Assembly (NCBI RefSeq): GCF_002161355.1
Contig: NZ_NFHL01000001.1
Coordinates: 434,001-498,000 of the forward strand
Length of the DNA stretch: 64,000 nt
Source: Lachnoclostridium sp. An76
Lineage (GTDB): Bacteria; Bacillota; Clostridia; Lachnospirales; Lachnospiraceae
Direction: 5' to 3'
Positions within the stretch are counted from its first letter, which is position 1, and every line of letters starts with the position of its first letter. The notes beneath the pieces were generated by a model. It had not been told where the DNA came from, made no database searches, and worked only from the letters and a program-made list of their open reading frames with translations. The position numbers and the translations under genes were made by a program. This document shows positions 18,601-26,951 of the stretch, piece after piece.

Positions 18601-19341
18601 TTAATTTTCGCACTCCTCCGCCAGGCGTTCAAGGAAATCATCACATCTTCCGTATACGATGAAATCCGCTCTCTGGTCCGTGTAGTGCTCTGACCCTGTC
18701 ACAAGGATCAGGTTCGTGCCCGAATAATACTGCAGCATCTGGCTGCACAGAGGCGTATTCAGGCTTGCCCCGAGCACAAGGAGCACATCCGCCTTCTCCA
18801 CCTCGCCTGCCGCGCGTGTCATGATGCCATTGTCGATCATCTCGCCGATCAGGCATACCTGCGGGCGCAGGGCGACAAGGCACTGTTCACACAGAGGAAC
18901 ACCCTTTGAATCCCTGACATATTCCGCCGGGTAATGCCTTCCGCAGGACGGGCACACATTGTCAAAGACCGTGCCCTTCATATTTATCACATTCCGGCAT
19001 CCCGCCCGGTCTTCCAGCCCCGCGATGCGGCGGGTGATGACCGCGTCCACCAGGCCGTGGTCCTGGAGCTTTTTCAGCATAAGGAAGCCTTTTCCCGGCG
19101 GGACCTCCGCCGCTTTCAGGATGACCTCTTTATAAAAGCGAAAGAACAGCTCTTTGCGTGCGGAATAAAATCCGCTGCTGAAGATCTCTTCAAATGAATA
19201 GCCGTATTTCTTCTCGATCTCGTAGGATTCATCCCCGTCGCGCAGGAGCGGATACCCGCTCTCCACCATCATCCCCGAGCCGGTCAGCACGACTGTATAT
19301 CTGCTGTCCCTGAGTATCTGGAGTATATTTTTCTCTCTCAT
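18601..19341 (-). CDS. Sirtuin-like protein with altered active site
   Basis: 246 residues from ATG 19341 (GGGAGGGAA ahead). The Rossmann fold and zinc site of Sir2 proteins are recognisable: TGSGMMVESGYPLLRD (20-35), four zinc cysteines Cys130, Cys133, Cys151, Cys154, and VLLVLGASL near residue 180. The residues needed for NAD-dependent deacylation are changed: the usual TQNIDGLH is TRRIAGLE (103-110), and the catalytic HG histidine is Lys122 (NMKG). It may bind NAD or ADP-ribose without deacylating protein. It is the first gene of a unit with gltX and the helicase. Confidence 0.8.
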   Translation of the reverse strand: MREKNILQILRDSRYTVVLTGSGMMVESGYPLLRDGDESYEIEKKYGYSFEEIFSSGFYSARKELFFRFYKEVILKAAEVPPGKGFLMLKKLQDHGLVDAVITRRIAGLEDRAGCRNVINMKGTVFDNVCPSCGRHYPAEYVRDSKGVPLCEQCLVALRPQVCLIGEMIDNGIMTRAAGEVEKADVLLVLGASLNTPLCSQMLQYYSGTNLILVTGSEHYTDQRADFIVYGRCDDFLERLAEECEN

Positions 19342-19397
19342 AAAGTTCCCTCCCTTCTGCCGCATCATGTCCGGCACTGCGTGTTCCTATACATGGT

Positions 19398-19426
19398 ATT
19401 ATAGAACATGTCGGAGGATTCTTCAA
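19398..19426 (-). promoter_or_regulatory. Promoter of the sirtuin-like / gltX / helicase unit
   Basis: Minus-strand TTGAAG (19426-19421) and TATAAT (19403-19398), exactly 17 bases apart, 57 bases before the ATG. Confidence 0.7.
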
Positions 19427-19475
19427 CAAACAACTGATGCCTGAAAACAGTGTGTTTCCGCATATCTCACTAAAA

Positions 19476-20492
19476 TCAGCCTGCCAGGTCCCCGGACTGG
19501 AGCAGCCGGATGGATGACGGCAGGTTCCCTGTATCTGTCAGGCTGCATCCAACAGCGTCCAGAGTCTCGATCTGCGCTCCTGCAAATACATCCGCCGCGA
19601 ATCTGGTTACTCTGTCCGGCACCTTATAGCTGCCTGTCCTCGCAGACGGAAATCCTAGGATACAGGTTCCGTTTTCTGAGAACAATACACCGTCTTCTGT
19701 AAAACAGGTGTCCGATCCTTCTGCCTCCAGCCATTCCAGGCTCCGGAGACATGCAAATGCTCCCTCTTCGATCCGAGTGATATTCCCGGGAATATAAATC
19801 TCTGTGATCAGTTCCGGGACATCTGCAAAAGCTGATGTCCTGATACCTGAACATCCTTCGGCGGGAAGGACAAGATATCCTTCCGATATCACGCCCGTGT
19901 CTGCGATCCCGCAGATCATCCCCTCTGTATCTACAAGAAATCCATTAATATTTTCAGGGCTGTTTTCCGGCACACTCTCTTCCGGAATACTTTCTGACGG
20001 CAGGTCTTCTGCAGGGAGGCCTTCTGCAGGGACATCCGGCGCTGTCCCCTCCTCCGGCAGGACAGGGACTGCTGTCTCCGGAAGGGACATCTCCGGCACT
20101 GACGGATTTTGTTCTTCCGGGATCAGGGCCTCTGTCAGGACCTCTGCTGTCCCGGCTTCAGCTGTCACATCTTTTTCCGGTTCCACCGGAAGTTCTCCGG
20201 GAATACTCTCAAACACATTTCCCATAACCGAGGACAGGATTCCATCTGCTCCTGGCACGGCTGCCGGGATCATATCCGGCAGCGCTGTCCTGTCTCCTGA
20301 CAGAGCGCTTCCTGCCGCGCCTGCTTCCGGATCAGCAGAATATTCTCCCTCCATTACCGGGAATCCGGCGTACCCGTCTTTTATGCCGATAACAGCAAGC
20401 AGGAGCAGGATGAAGACAGCCGCAGTACGTTCCAGCCTGCGGAGCCCTTCTGCTGATCTCCACTCCCCGTAAATCTTTTCACACCACTCCAT
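19476..20492 (-). CDS. Membrane-anchored leucine-rich-repeat surface protein (LRR_5/BspA-like)
   Basis: 338 residues. A short basic N terminus precedes one hydrophobic helix (residues 24-41) that acts as signal anchor; no lipobox is present. Residues 45-185 are a low-complexity spacer rich in Pro, Glu and Ser with repeats such as LPAEGLPAEDLPSES. The C-terminal 150 residues hold about four BspA-like leucine-rich repeats (ITEIYIPGNITRIEEGAFA and relatives). Such proteins are displayed outside the cell on a stalk. The binding partner is unknown. AAAGGAAAGGG precedes the ATG. Confidence 0.75.
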   Translation of the reverse strand: MEWCEKIYGEWRSAEGLRRLERTAAVFILLLLAVIGIKDGYAGFPVMEGEYSADPEAGAAGSALSGDRTALPDMIPAAVPGADGILSSVMGNVFESIPGELPVEPEKDVTAEAGTAEVLTEALIPEEQNPSVPEMSLPETAVPVLPEEGTAPDVPAEGLPAEDLPSESIPEESVPENSPENINGFLVDTEGMICGIADTGVISEGYLVLPAEGCSGIRTSAFADVPELITEIYIPGNITRIEEGAFACLRSLEWLEAEGSDTCFTEDGVLFSENGTCILGFPSARTGSYKVPDRVTRFAADVFAGAQIETLDAVGCSLTDTGNLPSSIRLLQSGDLAG

Positions 20493-20572
20493 TTTGATCC
20501 CTTTCCTTTCTGCACCACAACTTACACACTGGAAAAATTTTCCATTGATTTTCTCAGGATAAGGTATCAGAG

Positions 20573-20608
20573 AAAAAGGAATGCCGCAATCCCCTGCAAC
20601 ATTCCTTT
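20573..20608 (-). terminator. Intrinsic terminator of purB
   Basis: AAAGGAATG (20575-20583) and CATTCCTTT (20600-20608) form a 9-base stem; on the minus strand the stem ends in TTTTTCTC. It lies 29 bases beyond the purB stop codon. Confidence 0.8.
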
Positions 20609-20636
20609 GCGCTTTTTCTGAAATTTTCCGCCTGTA

Positions 20637-22070
20637 CTAGACGTTGATCTCCGCCTTCATCCCCAGTTCGTCCTCATTTTCCCTGAGCAGCGGATAGATG
20701 ACATTGTTCAGGTACGCATCCACCTGTTCCTTTGCGCGTCCTACGTATTTTGCGGGATCCATGGTCTTTTTCAGGTCTTCCAGGCTTAAGTTGAACGCCG
20801 GGTCCGCAGCGATCAGCTCCAGGAGGTTATTTTCCAGGCCTTTTTCTTTTACGTTCTTTCCGGCTTCCATGGAAAGCTCCCGGATCCTCTCGTGGAGCTC
20901 CTGGCGGTCGCCTCCTGCCTTTACCGCATCCATCATGATATTCTCGGTCGCCATAAACGGAAGCTCAGACATCAGGCGCTTCTCGATCACCTTCGGGTAA
21001 ACCACAAGCCCGTCCACCACGTTCAGGCACAGATCCAGGATCCCGTCGATGGCGAGGAATCCCTCCGGCACGCTGAGCCTCTTGTTCGCGGAGTCGTCCA
21101 GCGTCCTCTCGAACCACTGGGTCGCGGATGTGACCGCCGGGTTCAGTGCGTCGATCATCACATAGCGGGACAGGGATGCGATACGCTCGCTGCGCATCGG
21201 ATTCCTCTTATATGCCATGGCGGATGAACCGATCTGGGTCTTCTCAAAAGGCTCCTCCACTTCTTTTAAGTGCTGGAGCAGCCGGATATCATTTGAAAAC
21301 TTGTGAGCGCTTGCCGCGATCCCGGCAAGGATGTTCAGCACCCTTGTATCCACTTTTCTGGAATATGTCTGCCCGGATACCGGGTAGCACGCCTTGAAGC
21401 CCATCTTTTCCGCGATCATGGGATCGATCCTGTCGATCTTCTCCTGGTCGCCGTCGAAAAGCTCCAGGAAGCTTGCCTGGGTGCCTGTCGTCCCCTTTGA
21501 TCCCAGGAGCTTCAAGCTGCCGAGCACATAGTCCAGATCCTCCAGGTCCATGGCAAATTCCTGCATCCACAGGGTCGCCCTCTTGCCTACCGTCGTCGGC
21601 TGGGCCGGCTGGAAATGGGTAAACGCAAGGGTTGGCTGGGACTTCTGCTCTTCTGCGAATTTCGCCAGCTCCGCGATCACATTGACCAGCTTTTTGCGCA
21701 CCAGCTTCAGAGCCTCAGACATAATGATAATGTCTGTGTTATCCCCTACATAGCAGGATGTGGCTCCCAGATGGATGATCCCTTTCGCTTTCGGGCACTG
21801 CACGCCGTAAGCATAGACATGTGACATTACGTCATGGCGCACGACTTTTTCCCTCTCACGCGCCACATCGTAATTGATATCATCCGCGTGGCTTTTAAGC
21901 TCTTCGATCTGTTCGTCTGTGATATTGAGCCCAAGCTCCTTCTCCGTCTCCGCAAGCGCGATCCACAGTCTTCTCCATGTGCGGAACTTCTTGTCCGGTG
22001 AAAAGATATACTGCATCTCCCTGCTTGCGTAGCGCTCGGAAAGAGGGCTTACATAACGGTCATTTGACAT
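20637..22070 (-). CDS. purB: Adenylosuccinate lyase
   Basis: 477 residues from ATG 22070, preceded by AAAGGAGATCAGG; a longer version begins 24 bases upstream but fits family alignments less well. Member of the fumarase/aspartase superfamily with signature GSSAMAYKRNPMRSERI near residue 290 and the catalytic histidine block TSCYVGDNTD near 110. It acts twice in purine synthesis, releasing fumarate from SAICAR and from adenylosuccinate. It follows purF by about 220 bases, and this gap holds a short repeated element (22229-22283). Confidence 0.95.
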   Translation of the reverse strand: MSNDRYVSPLSERYASREMQYIFSPDKKFRTWRRLWIALAETEKELGLNITDEQIEELKSHADDINYDVAREREKVVRHDVMSHVYAYGVQCPKAKGIIHLGATSCYVGDNTDIIIMSEALKLVRKKLVNVIAELAKFAEEQKSQPTLAFTHFQPAQPTTVGKRATLWMQEFAMDLEDLDYVLGSLKLLGSKGTTGTQASFLELFDGDQEKIDRIDPMIAEKMGFKACYPVSGQTYSRKVDTRVLNILAGIAASAHKFSNDIRLLQHLKEVEEPFEKTQIGSSAMAYKRNPMRSERIASLSRYVMIDALNPAVTSATQWFERTLDDSANKRLSVPEGFLAIDGILDLCLNVVDGLVVYPKVIEKRLMSELPFMATENIMMDAVKAGGDRQELHERIRELSMEAGKNVKEKGLENNLLELIAADPAFNLSLEDLKKTMDPAKYVGRAKEQVDAYLNNVIYPLLRENEDELGMKAEINV

Positions 22071-22228
22071 ATTCCTGATCTCCTTTATCCTCATATACTT
22101 ATCCTGATCCCTGTGTCTGCCAGGCGTGCCGGTCCTTTTCCGGCCCCATCCCGCGCATCTGCCGGGATCTGTCCGCCTTTTATAGTAACATCCCCGCGAC
22201 CATCAGGCAACACTTTCTTGCCATGCAA

Positions 22229-22283
22229 CAGCTCAGCCATCAGGCTGTGCGGTTTTCCGAACGGCGCAGGTGGACTGTTTTTC
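22229..22283 (-). repeat. Short 3'-flank repeat, copy 1
   Basis: A 55-base segment beginning seven bases after the purF stop codon. About three quarters of its positions match the segment at 55448-55505, which sits at the same distance after the hisA stop. Most differences are transitions. On the minus strand AGCC-TGAT-GGCT can form a small hairpin. Confidence 0.6.
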
Positions 22284-22289
22284 CCTGCC

Positions 22290-23723
22290 TTACATCTGCT
22301 CGAAAGCGTGGCTGATGTCGCGCCCCGGGACTTCCATGGGGTAATCCCCCGTAAAGCAGGCATCGCAGTAGTTCAGGTCTCCCACCATATCTTTCAGCTT
22401 CGCGACTTCCATATACCCGAGGGAATCCGCGCCGATCATCTTCCTGATCTCTTCCGGCGTGTGGGAATGGGCGATCAGCTGTTCATCCGACGGCACATCC
22501 GTACCGAAATAGCACGGGTGCAGGAACGGCGGGGAGCTGATCCGGACGTGGACTTCCGTGGCCCCGGCATTTTTCAGCATCTTGATGATATTCGCGCAGG
22601 TAGTCCCCCTGACGATGGAGTCGTCCACCATGACGATCCGCTTCCCTTTTACGACCTCCGGGATCACGTTCAGCTTGATCTTCACGCTGGACTCCCGGTC
22701 GCTCTGCTTTGGCTTGATAAATGTCCTTCCCACGTAACTGTTCTTGTGGAATGCCATTCCGTAAGGGATGCCCGACCGCTCGGAATACCCTTTCGCAGCC
22801 ACCAGCCCGGAATCCGGCACACCCACCACCAGATCCGCGTCCACCGGATAAGATTCCGCCAGCGCTTTCCCCGCCAGGATGCGCGCGTGATAGACGTTCA
22901 CCCCGTCGATGGTGCTGTCCGTTCGCGCGAAGTAGATGTACTCAAAAATGCATCTCGCATGCTGTTCCTCCGGGAGCGCCATACTCATATCCGAGGCGAT
23001 CCCGTCTTTTGTGATCGTCACGATCTCCCCGGGCTGCACATCCCTTACGAACTCCGCATCCACAGCCGCGATAGCGCAGCTCTCGGATGCCAGGAAATAG
23101 GTATTCTCTCTTTTCCCGATACAGAGCGGCTTCAGGCCGAACGGATCCCTGGCCCCGATCATTTTGCGGGGACTGCTCACTACAAGGGCATAGGCGCCCC
23201 GGATCTTTTTCATGGCATTTTTCACCGCTTCCTCCGCGGTCTTTGTGTTCAGCCGCTCCCGCGCGATGTGGTAGGCGATCACCTCAGAATCGATGGTCGT
23301 CTGGAAGATGGCGCCCGTGTATTCCAGCTCATGCCGCAGTTCCACTGCATTGACCAGATTCCCGTTGTGCGCGATGGCAAGGGTCCCTTTTACATAATTG
23401 ATGACAAGGGGCTGGGCATTCTCCACCCTTGTGCCGCCCGCCGTAGAGTAGCGGACGTGGCCCACTCCAAGATTGCCTTTCAGCTTTGCCAGCTCCTCCT
23501 CGTCAAAGACTTCATTGACGAGCCCGAGCCCTTTCCTTGAAAGCACTTTTCTCTGTCCGAATGTATCAGTCACTGCGATGCCGCAGCTCTCCTGCCCTCT
23601 GTGCTGGAGGGCGAAAAGCCCATAATAGATGGACGCAGCAACGTCGCGTCCATCCATGTCATAGGCTCCAAAGACCCCACATTCCTCTCCTGTTCCTGTG
23701 GTAATATGTTCATATGCTGTCAT
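22290..23723 (-). CDS. purF: Amidophosphoribosyltransferase (glutamine PRPP amidotransferase)
   Basis: 477 residues. It transfers ammonia from glutamine to PRPP, the first committed step of purine synthesis. The N-terminal propeptide ends before Cys15 (EECGVFG), which becomes the Ntn nucleophile. The PRPP loop is RIVMVDDSIVRGTT near residue 360, and Cys pairs near the C terminus (YCDACF) fit the 4Fe-4S type found in Gram-positive bacteria. The start codon is only 14 bases after the stop of the glutamine-type ABC ATPase gene, with AAGGAG between them, so transporter and enzyme appear co-transcribed. Confidence 0.95.
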   Translation of the reverse strand: MTAYEHITTGTGEECGVFGAYDMDGRDVAASIYYGLFALQHRGQESCGIAVTDTFGQRKVLSRKGLGLVNEVFDEEELAKLKGNLGVGHVRYSTAGGTRVENAQPLVINYVKGTLAIAHNGNLVNAVELRHELEYTGAIFQTTIDSEVIAYHIARERLNTKTAEEAVKNAMKKIRGAYALVVSSPRKMIGARDPFGLKPLCIGKRENTYFLASESCAIAAVDAEFVRDVQPGEIVTITKDGIASDMSMALPEEQHARCIFEYIYFARTDSTIDGVNVYHARILAGKALAESYPVDADLVVGVPDSGLVAAKGYSERSGIPYGMAFHKNSYVGRTFIKPKQSDRESSVKIKLNVIPEVVKGKRIVMVDDSIVRGTTCANIIKMLKNAGATEVHVRISSPPFLHPCYFGTDVPSDEQLIAHSHTPEEIRKMIGADSLGYMEVAKLKDMVGDLNYCDACFTGDYPMEVPGRDISHAFEQM

Positions 23724-23737
23724 TTAGATCCCGCTCC

Positions 23738-24523
23738 TTATTGATTTGTAAAACGTGATAAAAACTGTTTTGTGCGCTCTTCCTTCGGATCCTCAAACAC
23801 TTCCGCCGGAGTGCCCTGCTCCATGATGCAGCCGCCGTCCATAAAGATCACCTGGCTGGACACATCCCTGGCAAATGCCATCTCATGGGTCACGATGATC
23901 ATCGTCGTCTCCTGATCCGCCAGTCCTTTGATCACCTTGAGCACTTCCCCTGTCAGCTCCGGATCGAGCGCTGAGGTCGGCTCGTCAAAGCAGAGGATAT
24001 CCGGCTTCAGCGCCAGCGCCCTGGCGATAGCCACTCTCTGGCACTGTCCGCCGGAGAGCTGGTGGGGATAATTATCCACCCGGTCTGACAGACCCATCTG
24101 GTCCAGGAGAGTCCTTGCCTCCGCCTCGATCTGTGCGTGGATCTCCTTTTTCCCCGCTTTATAGTCCGGCTTCTCCTTCTCCAGGAGTTCCTTTGCCAGC
24201 ATGACATTCTGGAGAGCCGTATACTGGGGGAACAGATTGAAAGACTGGAACACCAGCCCGAAATGGAGCCTCTTCCTCCTGATCTCGCTCTCCTGCATCG
24301 TCGCCCGGTCCCCTGCGTCGAACAGCGTCTCTCCGTTCACACGGATCACACCACCGTCCGGTCTCTCAAGGAAATTCAGGCACCGCAGGAGGGTTGTCTT
24401 GCCGCTTCCCGAAGATCCGATCAGGGAGAGCACCTTTCCTTTTTCCAGCGAAAAACTGATATCTTTTAATACTTCCGTATGTCCGAAACTCTTGCTTACA
24501 TGCTGTACTTCCAAAATCGCCAT
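23738..24523 (-). CDS. Polar amino-acid ABC transporter ATP-binding protein (GlnQ-like)
   Basis: 261 residues with the full ABC set: Walker A GSSGSGKTT (near 36), Q-loop GLVFQSFNLFPQYT, signature LSGGQCQRVAIARAL and Walker B ILCFDEPTSALDPE. The sequence is typical of the GlnQ/HisP group that energises import of polar amino acids. A short insertion near residue 110 (KEKPDYKAGKKEIHA) lengthens it slightly compared with GlnQ. The permease gene ends 12 bases upstream, and purF begins 14 bases downstream. Confidence 0.93.
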   Translation of the reverse strand: MAILEVQHVSKSFGHTEVLKDISFSLEKGKVLSLIGSSGSGKTTLLRCLNFLERPDGGVIRVNGETLFDAGDRATMQESEIRRKRLHFGLVFQSFNLFPQYTALQNVMLAKELLEKEKPDYKAGKKEIHAQIEAEARTLLDQMGLSDRVDNYPHQLSGGQCQRVAIARALALKPDILCFDEPTSALDPELTGEVLKVIKGLADQETTMIIVTHEMAFARDVSSQVIFMDGGCIMEQGTPAEVFEDPKEERTKQFLSRFTNQ

Positions 24524-24535
24524 ATGTCCCGCCTC

Positions 24536-25216
24536 CTATCTGAAATACTCCAGTTTTTTCTCAAGCCGTCCCAGAAGGACAGTCAGGATGCCGTTAAAGA
24601 TCAGATAGTACACTGCCGTAAAGAACAAAGGCCAGATCACGCCCGCGATCCCCATATTTCCTTTCATAAAGGACTGACCCGCGAAAATGACTTCCTGGAG
24701 AGAGATGATGCGGGAAAGCGAGGTATCCTTTACCAGCGTGATGATCTCGTTTGACATCGGAGGCACGATCCTTTTTACCATCTGAAGGAGCTTGATCTTA
24801 AAGAAGATCTGGCTCTTCGTCATGCCCAGCACAAGCCCTGCCTCTTCCTGCCCCTTCGGCACTCCCTGGATCCCTCCGCGGTAGATCTCCGAAAAATAGC
24901 AGGCATAGTTAAAGATGAACGCAATGGAAGCCGCGAGAAAGCGTCCGCTCTCACCGCCGCCCCAGATATTGTTGCCCATGAGCCCAGGCATGAAATAAAT
25001 GATCAAAAGCTGGATCATCAGAGGGGTCCCCCTGATGATCCATACAATGATCTTTGTGAAATAGCTTAACGGCTTAAACCGGGACATGGACCCAAAGGAA
25101 ATGATGAGCCCCAGCGGGATCGCTCCCAGAAGGGTCACGAAAAACAGCTTTAAGGTCTGTAAAAATCCCGTGTTCAGCGCCTGTATAACAATAGGAAACT
25201 GTTCTGCAAATGTCAT
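24536..25216 (-). CDS. Polar amino-acid ABC transporter permease (HisM/GlnP-like)
   Basis: 226 residues with five or six hydrophobic segments and the cytoplasmic EAA loop (QEEAGLVLGMTKSQIFFKIKLLQ) near residue 125, which docks onto the ATPase. It begins TLKLFFVTLLGAIPLGL, typical of the His/Glu/Gln/Arg permease family. It works as a homodimer with the ATPase and lipoprotein of the same operon. Spacing to its neighbours is 12 and 36 bases. Confidence 0.92.
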   Translation of the reverse strand: MTFAEQFPIVIQALNTGFLQTLKLFFVTLLGAIPLGLIISFGSMSRFKPLSYFTKIIVWIIRGTPLMIQLLIIYFMPGLMGNNIWGGGESGRFLAASIAFIFNYACYFSEIYRGGIQGVPKGQEEAGLVLGMTKSQIFFKIKLLQMVKRIVPPMSNEIITLVKDTSLSRIISLQEVIFAGQSFMKGNMGIAGVIWPLFFTAVYYLIFNGILTVLLGRLEKKLEYFR

Positions 25217-25252
25217 GGCATAACTCCGTCCGTAAAACTGTCTTTTTATTTC

Positions 25253-26059
25253 TTACTCTGTGACCAGCATATCCTGGACGCCGTATGTCTCTGCAAGCTC
25301 CTGGATCGTGCCGTCCTCATAGCATGTATCGAAGAATTTGTTGAGTTCCTCTTTCAGGTCAGATTCCTTGCGGAAGCCTACGCCATACTCCTCGCTGCTC
25401 AGGTGCACTGTATATGTAAGGTCTTCATAGCTCGTGCCCTCACCGATCATTGCAGCTGCCATCAGCAGGTCGATGACTGCTGCGTCAGATGTACCAGCCG
25501 CTACTTCCATCAGCGCGTCAGCCTGTGCGGTCACAGGTGTGACATTAAGCCCTCTTGCCTCAAGCTCCGCCTCTCCGGCGCTTCCCGCCTCAGCGGCAAA
25601 GTTTAAGTCAGCAAGGCTGTCCTCATCCTGATACTGGTCCGCCACATCAGACGGAACTACGACAACCTGCGCATTCGCCAGATAAGCGTCTGTACAGTCC
25701 ATGGAACTTGTCACTTCCGGCGTGAGGGTCATCCCGTTCCACACGCAGTCGATCGTCTTTCCGTCCAGCTCGAGGATCTTGTTGTCCCAGTCGATCTCAA
25801 CGAATTCCACATCAACGCCAAGGCTTTCCGCAAACGCCTTTGCCAGATCCGCGTCAAAGCCGATCCACTCGCCGCTCTCATCCTTATAATCCATGGGTTC
25901 AAAGTTCGTAATACCCACGACAAGGGTTCCCTTGTCTTTGACATATTCCATATCCGTTGCCTCGGATCCCTGACCGGAATCTTCCTTCGAACCGCATCCT
26001 GCCATCATAGAAACAACAAGGCCTGCGCAGAGCAGCACGCTCAATACTTTTCTCTTCAT
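25253..26059 (-). CDS. Polar amino-acid-binding lipoprotein
   Basis: 268 residues from ATG 26059 (GGGAGGATAT before it). Lipoprotein signal with lipobox SMMAGC; the mature part is a type II binding fold with GTLVVGITNFEPMDY near residue 45 and DADLAKAFAESLG, as in glutamine/arginine/cystine-binding proteins. It captures the substrate outside the membrane for the permease encoded downstream. The link to purF suggests glutamine, which is inference. It is the first gene of the operon and has a near-consensus promoter. Confidence 0.92.
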   Translation of the reverse strand: MKRKVLSVLLCAGLVVSMMAGCGSKEDSGQGSEATDMEYVKDKGTLVVGITNFEPMDYKDESGEWIGFDADLAKAFAESLGVDVEFVEIDWDNKILELDGKTIDCVWNGMTLTPEVTSSMDCTDAYLANAQVVVVPSDVADQYQDEDSLADLNFAAEAGSAGEAELEARGLNVTPVTAQADALMEVAAGTSDAAVIDLLMAAAMIGEGTSYEDLTYTVHLSSEEYGVGFRKESDLKEELNKFFDTCYEDGTIQELAETYGVQDMLVTE

Positions 26060-26146
26060 GATGATATCCTCCCTCGCCGGGAAACCCGGCTTCTTGCTTT
26101 TTTTCTCTACCAATGAGTCACTGTACCACGGTAAAGTTACCCTTGC

Positions 26147-26175
26147 ATTCTAACACAGGGGGAAGACTGTGTCAA
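26147..26175 (-). promoter_or_regulatory. Promoter of the amino-acid transporter / purF operon
   Basis: Minus-strand TTGACA (26175-26170) and TAGAAT (26152-26147), exactly 17 bases apart. The leader of about 80 bases contains GGTAACTTTACC, which can form a small hairpin. I see no PurR box or T-box. Confidence 0.75.
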
Positions 26176-26180
26176 ACACA

Positions 26181-26951
26181 TTATGCATGGCTTCTCCTGT
26201 GCTGTCTCTTCCATTTCTCGATCAGAGACGCGTCCACCTCCGCCGGCATGCTTCTCCTGATCTCGTCCAGCTCCCGCCGCATCTGGGCGTTGATCTCCAT
26301 ATACTCTTCATTCTTCGTGATCAGGATATGGTATTCTTCCAGTGACATATATTTATAAGACGCATACAGATAAGGCTTCAGCAGAGCTTTGTCCCCGCAC
26401 ATCTGGTAAGCCCTGTCATACATTCGCGCCGCCTCCTGATAGAGGAAAAGTCTTCCATATGCCGCGCCCAGCCCCGCGTAGATCCTGCCGTAGAACTTAT
26501 CGTCCACAGTCTCATCCTTCTCCTGGTTCAGGATCGCCTGGTATACAAGGATCGCCTCCTCCAGCTCCCCGCTCTCCAACAGGTTGTCTCCCTTGAACTT
26601 CTGGCGTTCGATGTCCTTCTGATTTTTCAGGTGCTCCAGCACGTTCTGGATGCGGATCATCTCCGGCTCCCGGTATATGCGTGAGGCCTTGAGGATCGTC
26701 AGCACGAACTTTTCCACCGAGCCGCGCAGGCGCAGCACATCCCTGAGCGCTCCCGCCAGCTCCTCCATGCCCAGTTCTTCGTCAAGCCAGTCACAGAGCT
26801 GTTCGTTCATGATCGTATAATCGATCAGATAAAGATTGTTGCACAGATAGTAGCACAGCTCCTCGATCGTAAAGATCCTGCTGTGGATCCTCGTGATCTC
26901 ATATGGATGCGCTGCATGTCTGTCATGACAAAGAATTAAATTTCCCATCAT
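26181..26951 (-). CDS. Helical (TPR-like) protein of unknown function, third gene of the Hsp70-like cluster
   Basis: 256 residues, cytoplasmic, almost wholly alpha-helical. Residues 120-220 show degenerate tetratricopeptide repeats (ESGELEEAILVYQAI, then AGLGAAYGRLFLYQEAARMYDRAY). The N terminus (MGNLILCHDRHAAHPYEI) is distinctive. The gene overlaps the end of the upstream Hsp70-like gene by 29 bases, and an AGGAGG inside that gene's last codons serves its start, so the two are translated together. TPR proteins often act as co-chaperones or scaffolds for Hsp70-type proteins. The C terminus is basic (KWKRQHRRSHA). Function is not established. Confidence 0.7.
   Translation of the reverse strand: MMGNLILCHDRHAAHPYEITRIHSRIFTIEELCYYLCNNLYLIDYTIMNEQLCDWLDEELGMEELAGALRDVLRLRGSVEKFVLTILKASRIYREPEMIRIQNVLEHLKNQKDIERQKFKGDNLLESGELEEAILVYQAILNQEKDETVDDKFYGRIYAGLGAAYGRLFLYQEAARMYDRAYQMCGDKALLKPYLYASYKYMSLEEYHILITKNEEYMEINAQMRRELDEIRRSMPAEVDASLIEKWKRQHRRSHA

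Noticed and set aside
19980..20060. Short repeats GCAGG(T/C)CTTCTGCAGGGA that look array-like.
   Set aside because: They encode the Pro/Glu/Ser-rich stalk of the LRR protein in frame; unit length varies and there are no spacers, so this is not CRISPR.
22091..22363. 90-codon minus-strand frame between purF and purB.
   Set aside because: It begins inside purF in another frame and reads through the repeat at 22229-22283; no family likeness.
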